Shown here: in pieces, positions 34,390 to 45,414 of the stretch
Layout: every line of letters starts with the position of its first letter
How positions within the stretch are numbered: position 1 is the stretch's first letter
Source: Notamacropus eugenii
Lineage: Eukaryota; Chordata; Mammalia; Diprotodontia; Macropodidae
DNA length: 64,000 bases
Direction of reading: 5' to 3'
Assembly (NCBI RefSeq): GCF_028372415.1
Contig: NC_092875.1
Span: 354,164,225-354,228,224 of the forward strand
The notes under the pieces: generated by a model
The model's input: the letters and a program-made list of their open reading frames with translations, nothing else
What the model was told of the DNA's origin: nothing
Databases searched by the model: none
Made by a program: the position numbers and the translations under genes

Positions 34390-35810
34390 TTTCAATGGAG
34401 GGGAAGAGGGGGAAGGTGAGAGAGAAAAAATGATCCTTACTCTCATCAGATTTGGCTTAAGGTGGGAATAACATGCACACTCAATTTGGTATGAAAATCT
34501 ATTATACCTTATGAAAAGTATCCAGGAAGGGTGTGAGCTGGGGAGGGATGATAGAAGGGAGGCCAAATGGGAGGAAAGGGTAATTAGAAATAAATACTTT
34601 TGAAGAGGCACAGGGTCAAAAGAGAGAATAGAAAAAATGGGGGGCAGGATAGGATGGAGGGAAATACAGTTAGTCTTTCAGAACATGATTGTTATGAAAG
34701 TGTTTTGCATGACTAGACATGTATAACTTATCTAATTGCATGCCTTCTCAATGGGAGTGGGTAGGGAGGGAGGGAGGGAAGGAGGGAGGGAGAGAAGCTG
34801 GAACTCAAAGTTTTAAAAACAAATGTTAAAAATTGTTTTTACGTGCAACTGGGAGATAAGACATACAGGCAATGGGGTATAGAAATCTGTCTTGCCCTAT
34901 AAGAAAATAGAGGGGAAGGGAATAAGAGAGAGGAAGGTGTGATAGAGGGGAGGGAGACTGAGGGAAGGGATAATCAAAATGCACACTCTCTCAGGGTGGG
35001 TGGAAGGGAGAGATGGCGAGAAAATTTGGAATTCAAAATCTTGTGAAAGTGAATGTTGAAAACTAAAAATTAATTAATTAATTAAAAATTTCACTAAAAA
35101 AACAAAAAAAAGGAAAAAAACACTTTTAAAATGGAGAGGGAAAGGGGGAAGATGAGAAGGAATAAGTGAGCCTTTCTCCCATTGGATTTGACTTTAGAAG
35201 GGAATAATATACACACTCAATTGGGTATAGGAGTTTATCTTACCCTACAAGAAAGCAGGTGGTGAGAGCATAAGAGAGGAAGGATAATAGAAGGGACAGC
35301 AGATTGGGGAAAGGGGTAATCAGAAGTAAACACTTTGGTAGAGGGACAGTTCAAAGGAGAGAATAAGATAAATGGAGAGGGGACAGGATAGAGGGAAATA
35401 TAGTTAGTCTTTCACAACATGATTGTTATGAAAGTGTTTTGCATGACTACATGTATAACCTTTATCAAATTGCTTGCCTTCTCAATGAGGGTGAATGGAG
35501 AGGGAGAAAGGGAGAAAATGTGAAACTCAAAGTTTTAAAGATGAATGATAAAGATTGTTTTTACATGCAACTAGGAAATAAGATATATAGGCAATAGGAT
35601 ATAGAAATCTATCTTGCCCTGCAGGAAAATAGAAGGAAAGGGATAAGAGGGGAGGGGAGTGATAGAAGGGAGTGTAGATTGGAGGACAGGGTAATCAGAA
35701 TACAAGCTGTCCTGTGGTGGGGAGAGGGGGGAGATGGGAAGAAAATACGAAATTCAAAATTTTGTGGAGGTGAATATTGAAAACTGAAAATAGATAAATT
35801 TTAATAAAAC
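34390..35810 (+). repeat. Tandem duplication of the HAL1-like 3' UTR
   Basis: Two units of about 700 bp. Shared landmarks: CATGATTGTTATGAAAGTGT (near 34684 and 35419), CTCAAAGTTTTAAA (near 34804 and 35526) and the end words GTGAATGTTGAAAACT / GTGAATATTGAAAACT (near 35048 and 35770). An A-rich joint lies at 35090-35125. Unit 1 has an extra GGGAGGGA tract at 34760-34795. Confidence 0.85.
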
Positions 35811-35850
35811 AAACTATGACATCTCCCAAAAATTTAAAAGAAATTGTTTG

Positions 35851-36016
35851 AAGGGCAGCTAGGTGACACAGTGAATGGAGTGCCAGTTCTAGAGTCAGGA
35901 GAATCTGAGTTCAAATCCAGCCTCAGACATTTGACACTTACTAATAGTGTGAACCCTGGGCAAGTCACTTAGCCCCAACTACCTCACCAAAAAAAAAATA
36001 ATTTTTCTTTAAAAAT
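35851..36016 (+). mobile_element. tRNA-headed SINE with poly-A tail and perfect target duplication
   Basis: GGGCAGCTAGGTGACACAG, ATCTGAGTTCAAATCCAGCC, GGGCAAGTCACTTAGCCCC, then an A-rich tail. Flanked by exact copies of AAAAGAAATTGTTTG at 35836-35850 and 36017-36031 (15 bp). The perfect duplication marks this as one of the youngest insertions of the window. L1 is the likely mobilising machinery. Confidence 0.93.
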
Positions 36017-36207
36017 AAAAGAAATTGTTTGGGGTCAAGTAAAAATAGGTGCTTCTTTATATATTAGATGGTATAATTATGGCACTCTTTATCCCAGTAG
36101 TTGGCATTATCTTAAAATATATAAATAGGATCAAGTTATAGAATCTAAAGATAATGCTTTTAGAGCTGAAAAGCACCTTGGTGGTGATATAGTCTAATTC
36201 CTTCATC

Positions 36208-36278
<71 letters not shown>

Positions 36279-36283
36279 CAGAC

Positions 36284-36314
<31 letters not shown>

Positions 36315-36329
36315 TAGATAGATAGATAG
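36208..36329. repeat. (GATA)n/(GACA)n tract, left part
   Basis: About 120 bp of GATA units with GACA blocks near 36278-36312. Confidence 0.97.
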
Positions 36330-36330
36330 G

Positions 36331-36639
36331 TGTGTATTCGTCCTTTGTTGCCAAAGAAGACCATGCCATCAGAGAAATAATGACATGACTTGCACTTGAC
36401 TTTGTTTTTGAGTGAGGGAGGGCTATGCAGGTCACCAGCCTCACTTCTCCTTCAGAACCATCTGAATCCAGTGACCAGGTACTCATCAGGATGACTGGAG
36501 ATGACCCAGGATGAGGCAATTGGGGTTAAGTGACTTGCCCAAGGTCACACAGTTAGTGAGTGTCAAGTGAGGTGAGATTTGAACTCAGGTCCTCCTGACT
36601 CCTGCACTGGTGCTCTATCCACTGCACTGCCTAGCTGCC
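36331..36639 (-). mobile_element. Mar1-type SINE, full length, reverse, inside the GATA tract
   Basis: Begins with the RTE-type tail complement (TCGTCCTTTGTTGCCAAAGA), body complement (TCCTTCAGAACCATCTGAAT), then tRNA-related part (AATTGGGGTTAAGTGACTTG) and head complement (TGCACTGCCTAGCTGCC). Both flanks are GATA repeat, so a target duplication cannot be recognised. The minus-strand frames over it are shadows. Confidence 0.92.
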
Positions 36640-36871
<232 letters not shown>

Positions 36872-36960
36872 AGAACCTGAGAAGTTGTATGAATTGGCCA
36901 AGGTCACAGAGATAGTAAGTTGAAGAAGTGGGATTTGAATTAAATAGAGCCAGGATGGTA

Positions 36961-37689
36961 GATGGAGCTAAAGATGAAGACAGACAGAAAAAGAGGGAAT
37001 GAGGGAGAAGAGAGAGAGAGATTTTTGGTATCAATGTCAGAGACAACAGGTACTGAATGAACCCCAGATCTGCCCTAGTGCAATATCTCCTGTTCTTCCT
37101 TTTTCCCATCTGTATTTCATATTTGCCATAAAAACATTCTCAATTGTCATCCATATGGTCAAAATCCATCATGTTTATCATTCCTCATGAATCTCACAGC
37201 ATTTCTACAAGATAGAAAGAATGGGGTAGGTGTTTATTATTATTCCAACTTGGCAGATGGGGAAATATGGAGTCACCTGCCCAAAGTTTCACAGATTAGA
37301 GTTGAGACTGGGCTTCTACCCAGATCTTCTCATTACTACTTCAGTAATTTTCCATTAGGCCTTTGTCATATCACCTCAAAGGAAAATAGTAATGTACATT
37401 ATTCACACTCAGGAATGGATATTGATTAAGGTCAGTGGCCCCAAACACTCTGATCAGCTGAACACTTCAGTGGTCAAAAACATCTTGTAGACCTCTTATC
37501 CTTCATACTCGAGTCTGTTACCACATATGCACATATATGTATATACACAAGTTCACACACATACATACACATGCACACACAAACACACCAACTGTGAAAC
37601 TTTGATCCATGGAGGAGTACCTGCAATGATGACAGTAATGATAATAACATACTATATATACACAGCACTGCACGATTTTCACAGTGGTC
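36961..37689. other. One old SINE fragment and a CA/TA-rich patch
   Basis: 37200-37345 is a reverse CORE-SINE fragment (CTTGGCAGATGGGGAAATAT). 37526-37590 is an ACATATAT/CACACACATACA simple sequence. Nothing else recognised. Confidence 0.5.
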
Positions 37690-37918
37690 TCACATACTGG
37701 AGAGTATGCTGAGCTTGGACTCAGAAAAGATCTGGATTTACCTCTTGATACTGTCTGTGTAACTGGCTATAGACAAGTCACTCAGCCTCTCTGAGCCTCA
37801 TTTTCCTCATCTATAAAACGGGTATAATAATATCTACAGTACCTACTATATCTCACAACCTTGTCATTAAGCTCAAATTACATATTAAAGGATTTGACAG
37901 ATCTAAAACATACTATCA
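37690..37918 (+). mobile_element. MIR-class CORE-SINE
   Basis: GCTTGGACTCAGAAAAGATC, AGACAAGTCACTCAGCCTCT, core CTCATTTTCCTCATCTATAA, tail ATTAAAGGATTTGACAG. Its end runs into the polypurine tract. Confidence 0.78.
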
Positions 37919-37920
37919 GC

Positions 37921-38263
37921 AGAAGAGGAAGAGGATAAGAAAAATGAAGATGCAGGAGGAAGAAAAATAACGAGGAGGAGGAGGAGAAGATGATGAAGAA
38001 GAAAAAGGAGAAGGAGAAGAAGGGGAGGAGGAGGAGAAGGAGGAGGAGGAGACAGAGGAGGAGGAGGAAAAAAAGAAGAAGAAGAAGAAGAAGGGGGAGG
38101 AGGAGGAGGAAAGGAAGAGGAGGAAGTGGAAGAAGAAAAAAGGAGGAGGAGAAGACAAAGGAGAAGAAGAAGAGAAAGAGGAGTAGGAAGAGAAAGAAAA
38201 AGAAGGAGGAGGAAGAGAAGGAGGAGGAGGGGGAAGAAAGAGAAAGAGAAAGAAGAGGAAGAA
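37921..38263. repeat. Polypurine (GGA/GAA)n tract, about 340 bp
   Basis: Almost only A and G on the plus strand, with triplet GAGGAGGAG and AAGAAGAAG blocks. From 37974 pyrimidines are rare. The Lys/Arg/Glu frames (plus) and Ser/Phe/Pro frames (minus) are products of the repeat, not genes. Confidence 0.95.
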
Positions 38264-38529
38264 CATTTTAATTACACATATCCTGATAAACTTGATGAAA
38301 TAGGGGATCATTATTATGATTATTATGTTATTATTATGATTAAAATGCTTGTTTTTATACTTTTTAATTCAAATCAGGGATAAAAGAAAGCAAGATGTGA
38401 GATTTGAGGAAACATGCTGGGGAGAGCATAAATTGTATTGTCTTCTTGTCTCTAGAGACCCTAAAGGACCTTTAATCACTAATGGTTGAGTTCCACAATT
38501 CGTAACTCAGTCTTCCTGGATTTGGGGTG

Positions 38530-39225
38530 AGAGAATTGAAATTAGAATAGCAAGTGGTAGTGGGAATTGAGTGAACTACACTGCCTCCATCTTGTGACTC
38601 AATTCTAGAACTAGCTCAGTTCCCTTTCTATTCAATTATGGGTCTAGTCAAATTTCTGTCTGTGAGAAGTTTTATTCAACTGTGGGAATTGTAAGGGAGC
38701 CTTATGCATTGTTTGAACCTACCTCTGTGTGACTGGGAAGTTGGACCACCTTTACTTGATGCTTAGAGACTGTTAACTAAAGACCCAGGTTATGCTGACC
38801 AGAAACCCAGTCACATCCAAAGATTGATACAGAGTTTTCTCACAATTAAACATCTCTTGCAGCCCATATGTTTTATCTGAAAACTGGCCCATACTTGTCA
38901 ATCAGTTATTGTTTCCATCTTTCTTTGACTGAATACAGTAACTTGGAAGAAGTAGGACACTTCTTTTTCTGATTTCATAGAATTGCACCTGTTAGCTCTT
39001 ATTCTTCCAACTTGGAAAATTCCTAATCTTTCTTCCAATTAGGAATCAGAGTACCTAATTTTATATCTTGATTAACTGTTTTCTTTTAATTAATTGGGTT
39101 TTCTTTTAACTAATTGGTCTTATTTGATTAATTGCTTTTCATCAATAAAAAAATCTGTCTTCCCTTGTATTCAGGGTCCAGTACCAAGGCTGAGGAGGAC
39201 GAGGCTCAGTCTGTTGAACACCTGG
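38530..39225 (+). mobile_element. Possible solo LTR (low confidence)
   Basis: The segment has LTR-like features: CTGCCTCCATCTTGTGACTC wording, an AATAAA at about 39144-39150 and, after it, CTGTCTTCCCTTGTATTCAG and a short GC-richer end. I found neither convincing TG...CA ends nor a target duplication, and there is no adjoining retroviral coding sequence. Confidence 0.3.
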
Positions 39226-39984
39226 AATGCATTGCTCAATCAATAGATATGCTTGGAAGCTCAAACCTTTGTTTTCTTAATCATTTCATCTTTCACCCTC
39301 CACAGGAAAGCACAGTGTAGAGGGACCAAGGTGAGTCATAATGAAATTACTTGCAAATATACTGTATTAAAAGGTAAGGAATTAGAATTTTTGTTTTTAG
39401 CTTTTGGGGGACTGGGAAGGTGTTTCTGTTTTTCAAGGAAGTAACCTATTGGGAATTTAATTGCTCTAAAATCACAGGAAGCAGATGATGCCAATTAGTA
39501 TTCCACGGTCCTACTTCTCTTCCCTTCTACCACCATCTTAGTCACTTCTATCATAAGCTAATAATTCTTTCTTCTCCAAAATCTCAAAGTCACTGAAGCT
39601 GCAGCAAATGAGATTTTTCATTTCTCTCGGACCTTAACACACTACAGTAATGAAATTCATGACTTTCAACCTCTTGTAACGACAGTGCTTGCATGTAAAG
39701 TATGAAAGTTGAAGAAGCTTATTTGTCATTCAAGCTAGTTTTCCTTGCAAAAAAAAATCCATAAGGAACCACACACATTCCATCCAGAGATGAAGTTTGT
39801 ACCTCACGTTTTCAGAACAAGTTGATTATTGACCTTCGCTGAAGACTTAATCTGTACCTAATGTTATATTTGCAGTGAAAATGCAGTAAAGGTGGAAATC
39901 ATATACAAGATATGTATATATATATATATATACACATACATACATATATACATATATATGTGTTTACGTAAGTATCTCTATATT
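39226..39984. other. No gene; TA-repeat at the end
   Basis: Unclassified; a short (TA)n run at 39912-39932. An AG/GTGAGT-like sequence at about 39330 could be read as a splice donor but there is no exon to go with it. Confidence 0.35.
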
Positions 39985-40490
39985 TCTTTTTAAATGTTTT
40001 CTCATTTATATTTATCTTTGACCTTCTTTTCTTAAATTTTTGTTCTAAATTCTATCCATCCCTCCCACGCCTCCCCCACCCACTGAGGAGGCAAGTAATG
40101 TGTATCAATTATATATGTGAAATCATGCAAAACATTTTCATATTAGCCATATTTCCAGAAAAGCAAGAAAAATAAGGAAAGTTAGAAAATTATACTCCAA
40201 TTTGAACTCAGAGTCCAACAGTTCTCTTTCTCTGAACATGTATAGCATTTTTTTTTATTATAAGTTCTTTGGAATTCTTTTGGATTATTGCGTTTATCAG
40301 AGCGGCTAAACCTTTCACAGTTGCTCAATATTACAATGTTGCTGTTACTGTGTACAATGATCTTCTGATTCTTCTCACTTCATTCTAGATAAGTTCAAAT
40401 AAGTCTTCCTAGGTTTTTCTGAAAGTATCCCCTTTATAATTTTATAATAGCACAATAGTATGCCATCACAATATATATTCACTGGTATAT
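39985..40490 (-). mobile_element. L1-family 3' UTR, reverse
   Basis: Plus strand carries the complement of the marsupial L1 end: CACCCACTGAGGAGGCAAGT, AATCATGCAAAACATTTTCA, TTGCTGTTACTGTGTACAAT and ATAGCACAATAGTATGCCAT. It corresponds to the part of the HAL1-like 3' UTR around 34690-34760. Confidence 0.8.
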
Positions 40491-40764
40491 ACGATCCCTC
40501 CACCCCTCAAGCCATATCTCTTTCACATCTTAGAGGAAATTTTTCATGATTTGCTTCAGCCAAGAACAATTATAGCTCTCTGGCCACCCTTGTGATGAAC
40601 CTTTCTGAATTTAGCTTGGCAAAACCTCAGCAATAATCAAGACAGTCTATCATCATGGAATCAGAACTCAAAGACTTTGCAACTTGATAGGATATAATAG
40701 AACTTCTGCTCCACTGAAATAGCCCTGGAGAACTCAGAGTCACCTTCAGGTCACGAAGATCATA

Positions 40765-40935
40765 TGGTTTTAGATTTAGAGCTGGAAACTTAAGAGATCA
40801 TCTGATCTGACCCTTTCATTTTACACATGAGGAAACTGAGGTCCAGTGAAGTTAAGTCATTGTCTCAAGGTCACTTAAATAATAAATGGCTAGGAAATGA
40901 ACCCAGATCCTTCAACTCAAAATCAGCACAAAAGG
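40765..40935 (-). mobile_element. CORE-SINE, reverse
   Basis: TTTAGAGCTGGAAACTTAAG, ACACATGAGGAAACTGAGGT, AAGTCATTGTCTCAAGGTCA, GAACCCAGATCCTTCAACTC. Clear and fairly well preserved. Confidence 0.82.
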
Positions 40936-40941
40936 TTGGCA

Positions 40942-41120
40942 AAGTGGATAAAGTGCTTGACATGGAGTCAGGCAGGCTTCGGGTTCACAACTCAGCTTTG
41001 ACATAATTAATACATGACCATGGACAGGGAAGTGACAACTTCTCCAGGTCCTGATTTTCCTGTAAAATTGTGGTGTCAAATACAGTTCCATCTACCTCAT
41101 TAGTTGTGGAGTTCAAAACG
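40942..41120 (+). mobile_element. tRNA-headed SINE fragment
   Basis: AAGTGGATAAAGTGCTTGAC, ATGGAGTCAGGCAGGCTTCG and GGTTCACAACTCAGC are the head; the core is strongly diverged. Confidence 0.6.
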
Positions 41121-42649
41121 AAATATTGTGTAAAGCACATTATAAGTCTTAAAGTACTAGAAATTTTAGTGAAAAATCTTAATGAAATATTGAGGAAGAA
41201 GCTTGGTGGAAGAATAAAAAATTACATAGTACATATTAGTTTCACAGATATGGACATACTTTGCCTCAGAGCATATGAATTGTCTTCTCTTTTGAAAAGA
41301 TATATTTTATTCCAAGGATGACACCTCCTATCTGAATGACAAAGCCCTAAATCAAAGATGGTGGTAATAATGGAACCAGACAAGTTCATTGATATATGCC
41401 TTTTGATTGAGATTATAATATTTTATTTCAGATTGTCTTAGATTGGAATGGACAAAGGAACATAGATATGACCAGTTTCATTGGAAATTCTCTATTGACT
41501 GCCAGGATAAAGGTCACCTGACTTGGTAAGTACAGAGGTGAAACATGGCAGCAATTTTAGGAAGTGGCAGTCAACAGTCCAAGACCCCCCAAAAAATCCA
41601 GAAGTAAATAAAGCTTTTTTTAAGGTCTTCTCCTTCTTCCTTTGGCATCTTCCTATCCTCAGCACTCACCCGAGGTATCCTATAATCCTAGATATGTCCT
41701 CAGTGGCTTGATTCCTTCCTACTGCTGCCGTCACACTGAACTTCCCCTAAATGAAACAGAATCATTGAATGTTAGTATTGTTAGGAACATTCAACATTAT
41801 CTAACTCAATTCTCTCATTTCATTGATGATAAAATTGAAGTCCAAAAATGTAAGTAGTTTATTCAAGGTCACACAGGAAATAAGTAGCTAGAGATAAAAT
41901 TTAAATTCAGGTCTTTAATTCCATGTCTAAAAAGTCAATCTTCCATGTCCTATGTTTTATCCCCTCTAATATCTGTAAACTAATATCTGTTAACCTTGTT
42001 AATGAAAAAGTCCTCATATCCCCAAATCTGTATCCCAGGTAGGGTAAAAAAAAAAAAAAGACATTTTAACACTTCAGATGTTTTTGAGCTAAGCCACTAG
42101 AGGCTAATAATGTGATTTATAGATCATCTGGAGGAAGTATTTGGTGATAGTCAGGACTGGATCTTGTGGTCAGCAGGAGAGGCTGGTCAAAATCATGACA
42201 CCCAACATCTCCCAGGCCTGAGTCTTATTACAGTCACTGAAGTTAGCAGGGCTGGCAGGGGAAAAAGGAGAAAAGCTGGCTATGGAAGACATGAAAACAG
42301 TCTCTTCCTAGCCTTGCTCTGACTCTGACAGGCAACAAAACAAAACACATTGGAGCAGTATTTTTACTGTAAAAGATCATTAGCAACTACCAGAATACCA
42401 GAATGGAGATATAAGGTTATTACCATTACTAAAAAGTGAGGTAACTTTTGTTAAAGTAAAATTCAGTTATAATGAAACTTGTTCTAATGAAATTTTATCT
42501 GTGCAGCAGGAATTGCCTAGAGTGAGCTTGTTGCCCCCACAGAGGGCCCCCCCCACAAGCCGCTATGACCACATAGCCATCAACAACAGAAGAATCCCTG
42601 AGTAGAAGGAGGATCCAGACATGAGACTGTGGCTAGGATTCAGTAGAAA
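41121..42649. other. Mostly unclassified, one reverse SINE
   Basis: 41755-41945 is a reverse CORE-SINE (ATCATTGAATGTTAGTATTG, AATTCTCTCATTTCATTGAT, AAGGTCACACAGGAAATAAG). An A13 run is at about 42047. Nothing else recognised. Confidence 0.45.
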
Positions 42650-42822
42650 TGAAAGGCTTTAAGAGATTTTAATCCTAATCGAGTTCACCCTCTCATTTAG
42701 TAGACGATGAGGCTGAGGGTCACAGAGGTGAAGCGATTTACTTACGGTCACAGCTTATAAGTGGCAGTGGAAGAATTTTAAGCCAGGTACCCTGAATCTC
42801 CATCCAGGGTTCTTTTCATGAA
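42650..42822 (-). mobile_element. CORE-SINE, reverse
   Basis: CGAGTTCACCCTCTCATTTA, ACGATGAGGCTGAGGGTCAC, CGGTCACAGCTTATAAGTGG and a diverged head side. Confidence 0.7.
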
Positions 42823-42825
42823 ACT

Positions 42826-43033
42826 AGGGGTATCAAAGACCACATGTGTCCCACAACATGACCAAGTGTGACCTGAACCAGATTAAAATGCAATTGGGAA
42901 ACTTTTAAGAAAATAAATGAAAATGCAACGAAACATAAATAATACTACATTTTAAACTAAGTCAACATGTGGCCTGTAAGGATCCTTCTGCACAGGTCAG
43001 GGGCCCCCACTTCTATTTGAGTTTGACACTATT
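42826..43033. mobile_element. Non-autonomous DNA transposon with inverted ends
   Basis: Left end AGGGGTATCAAAG pairs with the right end (complement AATAGTGTCAAACTC). Inside, GACCTGAACCAGATTAAAAT and CAACATGTGGCCTGTAAGG belong to a common old mammalian hAT-like MITE family. No target duplication is clear. Confidence 0.65.
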
Positions 43034-43074
43034 GTGTCTACCCCATACTTCTACCTCAACGGAAGAATGGCCAT

Positions 43075-43200
43075 GGAGTAAAGAGATAGTAGATGATCAC
43101 TTGTTGGGTGTGTTCTACTGGGGATTCCTTGTGGATCTAGGTTGAGCTAGACAGCTATTGAGGTCACTTCCAAATCTCAAATTCTGTTAAATTCTTTGAA
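43075..43200 (+). mobile_element. CR1/L3 LINE 3' end
   Basis: GATGATCACTTGTTGGGTGT, GAGGTCACTTCCAAATCTCA and ATTCTGTTAAATTCT follow the CR1/L3 3' terminus in sense. Confidence 0.6.
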
Positions 43201-43597
43201 TCTATCCTATTCCCTCATGGGAATAGGAAAACTCTTTGCTATAGGGTACAGGGTATAATTGGAGAAGTGTATGCTGTTTGAAGGAGACTTGAAAAATTAC
43301 CAGGTACAGAGAAATGGTTATATGTAGAAATAAAATAAGTAGATGGTATGAGGTAGGATTCAAAGGCCGACTGAATGAAGGTATATATCTCTCTTTTACT
43401 CAATACGGTACCTGAAATTTTCATTGTCATTGCTTAGTTATCTGATGGAGAAACCTTCATTTTGACAGGTTTAAACCATCAAGTTACCAAGAGGGGAAAT
43501 AAGAATTTGTTTATTCAGTTAACCAATTAGCACATACCCTCTTGCAGCAAAGCACAGATCTCTGAGAGAATAGAATATATTCAAAGCATAACAGAAT
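43201..43597. other. No gene or recognised repeat
   Basis: Unclassified; the minus-strand frame at 43239-43430 has no family resemblance. Confidence 0.35.
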
Positions 43598-45412
43598 TTG
43601 ACATATGGAAGTGAACCCAGCAATCATCTAGTCCAATTTGTATACATGAGTCCTCACAAGAACACACTCAACAAATGATCATCCACTATTTGCTTAATGA
43701 CATTTGAGGAGAGGGAACCCCAAAACTTCTTGAAGCAACCCACTCCACCTCTGGACAACCCTGACTATTGGGGATCCTCTTCTTCCCATCAAACCTAAAT
43801 TTGCTTCTCTACAATTTGTACCCATTTTTCCTGATTCTGCCCTCTGGGCCAAAGAGAACAAGTCTAATCCCTCATCCTAATGACAGTATTCCCAATACTT
43901 AAAGATAGCTATCATATCCTCCTGAAGTCTTCTTTTCTCCAAACTAAACAATCCCATTTCCTTCATATTATCATCACCTGACAAGGACTCAAGGTCTCTC
44001 ACCCTCCTGTTTTTCCTCCTCCTGACACCTTCTATCTTATCTTGTCCTACTTAAACCATGGTCCCCAGAGTCACCCATAGAACTCCAGGTCAAATCTGGT
44101 GAAAGTCAAGCAAGTAGAGTGGAACCATGACTTCCCTATTTCTGGAAGCTATACCAACTCTTAATGTGGCTCAAGATCTCATTATCTTTCTTGGCCTCAG
44201 AGCTTTTTCAGAAGTGATTTTTTTTTTATCCAAGTGCAAGCCTTAACATTTGTCCCTATTGAATTTCATTTTGTTACAGTCATTCCAATGTCTAGTGACA
44301 GACCACCTCCTTTTGGGTCCTAACTATGCTTCATTTCATTTGTTTGCTATCGTTCCCATGTTTGTGCCGTTTACAAATTTGCTTAGACCACCATCTATGA
44401 CTTTCTCCAGGCCATTGATAGAAATGTTAAACGGCACAGGGCCAAGCACAAATCCCTGCAGTACTTCCCTGGAGGCCTCCTGCCATGGTGAAGTGGAACA
44501 ATTTACATACTCTTTGAGTCCAAATATTCAGTCAGTTAGGAACACATGTTGACTATATCATTTAATCTCCACAAGGTAATATGAAATACTTTATCAAAAG
44601 CTTTGCTAAAATCTAGGCAAACTATATCTATGGCACTATCTTTATCTATTAGGTTAGTTACTCTGTCAAAAAAGAAAATGAGGCCAGGCTGGCATGGCTT
44701 GATCTTTATGAAGTCATACTAGTTCTTTGTAATCACTACTTCCCTTCCTAGATATTCACCAGCCAGAGGGAAGCTAGGTGGTGCAGTGGTTAGAGCACCA
44801 GTGCAGGAGTCAGGAGGACCTGAGTTCATATCTCACCTCAGACACTTGACCCTCACTAGCTGTGTGACCTTGGGCAAGTCACTTAACCCCAATTGCCTCA
44901 TCCTGGGTCATCTTCAGAAATCCTGTTGAATATCTGGTCACTGGATTCAGATGGTTCTGGAGGAGAAGTGAGGCTGGTGACCTGCATAACCCTCCCTCAC
45001 TCAAAACAAAGTCAAGTGCAAGTCGTGTCATTTCTCTGATTGCATGGTCTTTGGCAACGAAGTACTAACACATATACATTCACCAACCATCTGTCTAACA
45101 ATCTCTTCTAGAATTTTCCTAAGAATTGAAATCAAAACTCACTGGATTATAGTTTTCCTTTTTTTTTCATTGAAATTTTTGCCCTTCCCCAGGGCATGCT
45201 GCTTGTTGCCATTTTCCACAGTCTTTCATATATCACTAACAGTGGCTCAGCTATCACATCTGCCACTTCTTTCAGGACCTGAACAGAATTCACCTGGGTC
45301 AAATGATTTGAATTCAGTGGGGGCAAATAGATAATCTCTCACTATCACCTTTCATATCTTGGGTATGAAATCATTATTAGTCATTTTGGTTCTGTCATTT
45401 CTAGTGATCTTA
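43598..45412 (-). pseudogene. L3/CR1 LINE reverse transcriptase remnant, reverse
   Basis: About 1.5 kb of L3/CR1 on the minus strand with two SINEs in or at it. The complement of 44592-44640 reads DIVCLDFSKAFDKVFH, the palm motif A with its catalytic Asp. The complement of 44420-44455 gives VLGPVPFNISINGL, matching the CR1 block VLGPxLFNIFINDL. The active-site FADD motif has decayed to FVNG near 44370. The part 45100-45360 complements the region before the palm. 43598-44160 is the 3' UTR side. Many stops; inactive. Confidence 0.85.
44765..45077 (+). mobile_element. Mar1-type SINE, full length, in the L3
   Basis: Head (AAGCTAGGTGGTGCAGTGG), AGTCAGGAGGACCTGAGTTC, GGGCAAGTCACTTAACCCCA, body (GGTCACTGGATTCAGATGG) and RTE-type tail (GATTGCATGGTCTTTGGCAA). 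Flanked by ATTCACCAGCC (44754-44764) and ATTCACCAACC (45078-45088), an 11-bp target duplication with one mismatch. Confidence 0.94.
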
Positions 45413-45414
45413 AG

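Larger units (their letters stand above)
32550..35810 (+). mobile_element. HAL1-like (ORF1-only L1) retrotransposon, full length
   Basis: The flanks AAAACTATGAGACATC (32534-32549) and AAACTATGACATC (35811-35823) are a target duplication differing by a 2-base gap. Order inside: 5' UTR (32550 to about 33035, with AGATGGCAGAGTAGAAGC), a decayed ORF1 (33036-34129), then directly a 3' UTR. There is no ORF2 sequence, so it is a half-L1. The 3' UTR is present twice, about 34390-35096 and 35127-35810. Such elements move by the proteins of full L1 copies. Confidence 0.85.

Noticed and set aside
35851..36016. tRNA gene
   Set aside because: The head is tRNA-related but continues into a SINE body with poly-A tail and target duplication. 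The same holds for the other tRNA-like heads in this window.
37916..38383. Lys/Arg/Glu-rich and Ser/Phe/Pro-rich frames
   Set aside because: Come from the polypurine tract.
39290..39345. Exon-like CACAG...AAGGTGAGT pattern
   Set aside because: An acceptor-like and a donor-like word close together without a supported reading frame; such pairs arise by chance.
43595..45412. A host gene exon on the minus strand
   Set aside because: The readable motifs are CR1/L3 reverse transcriptase.
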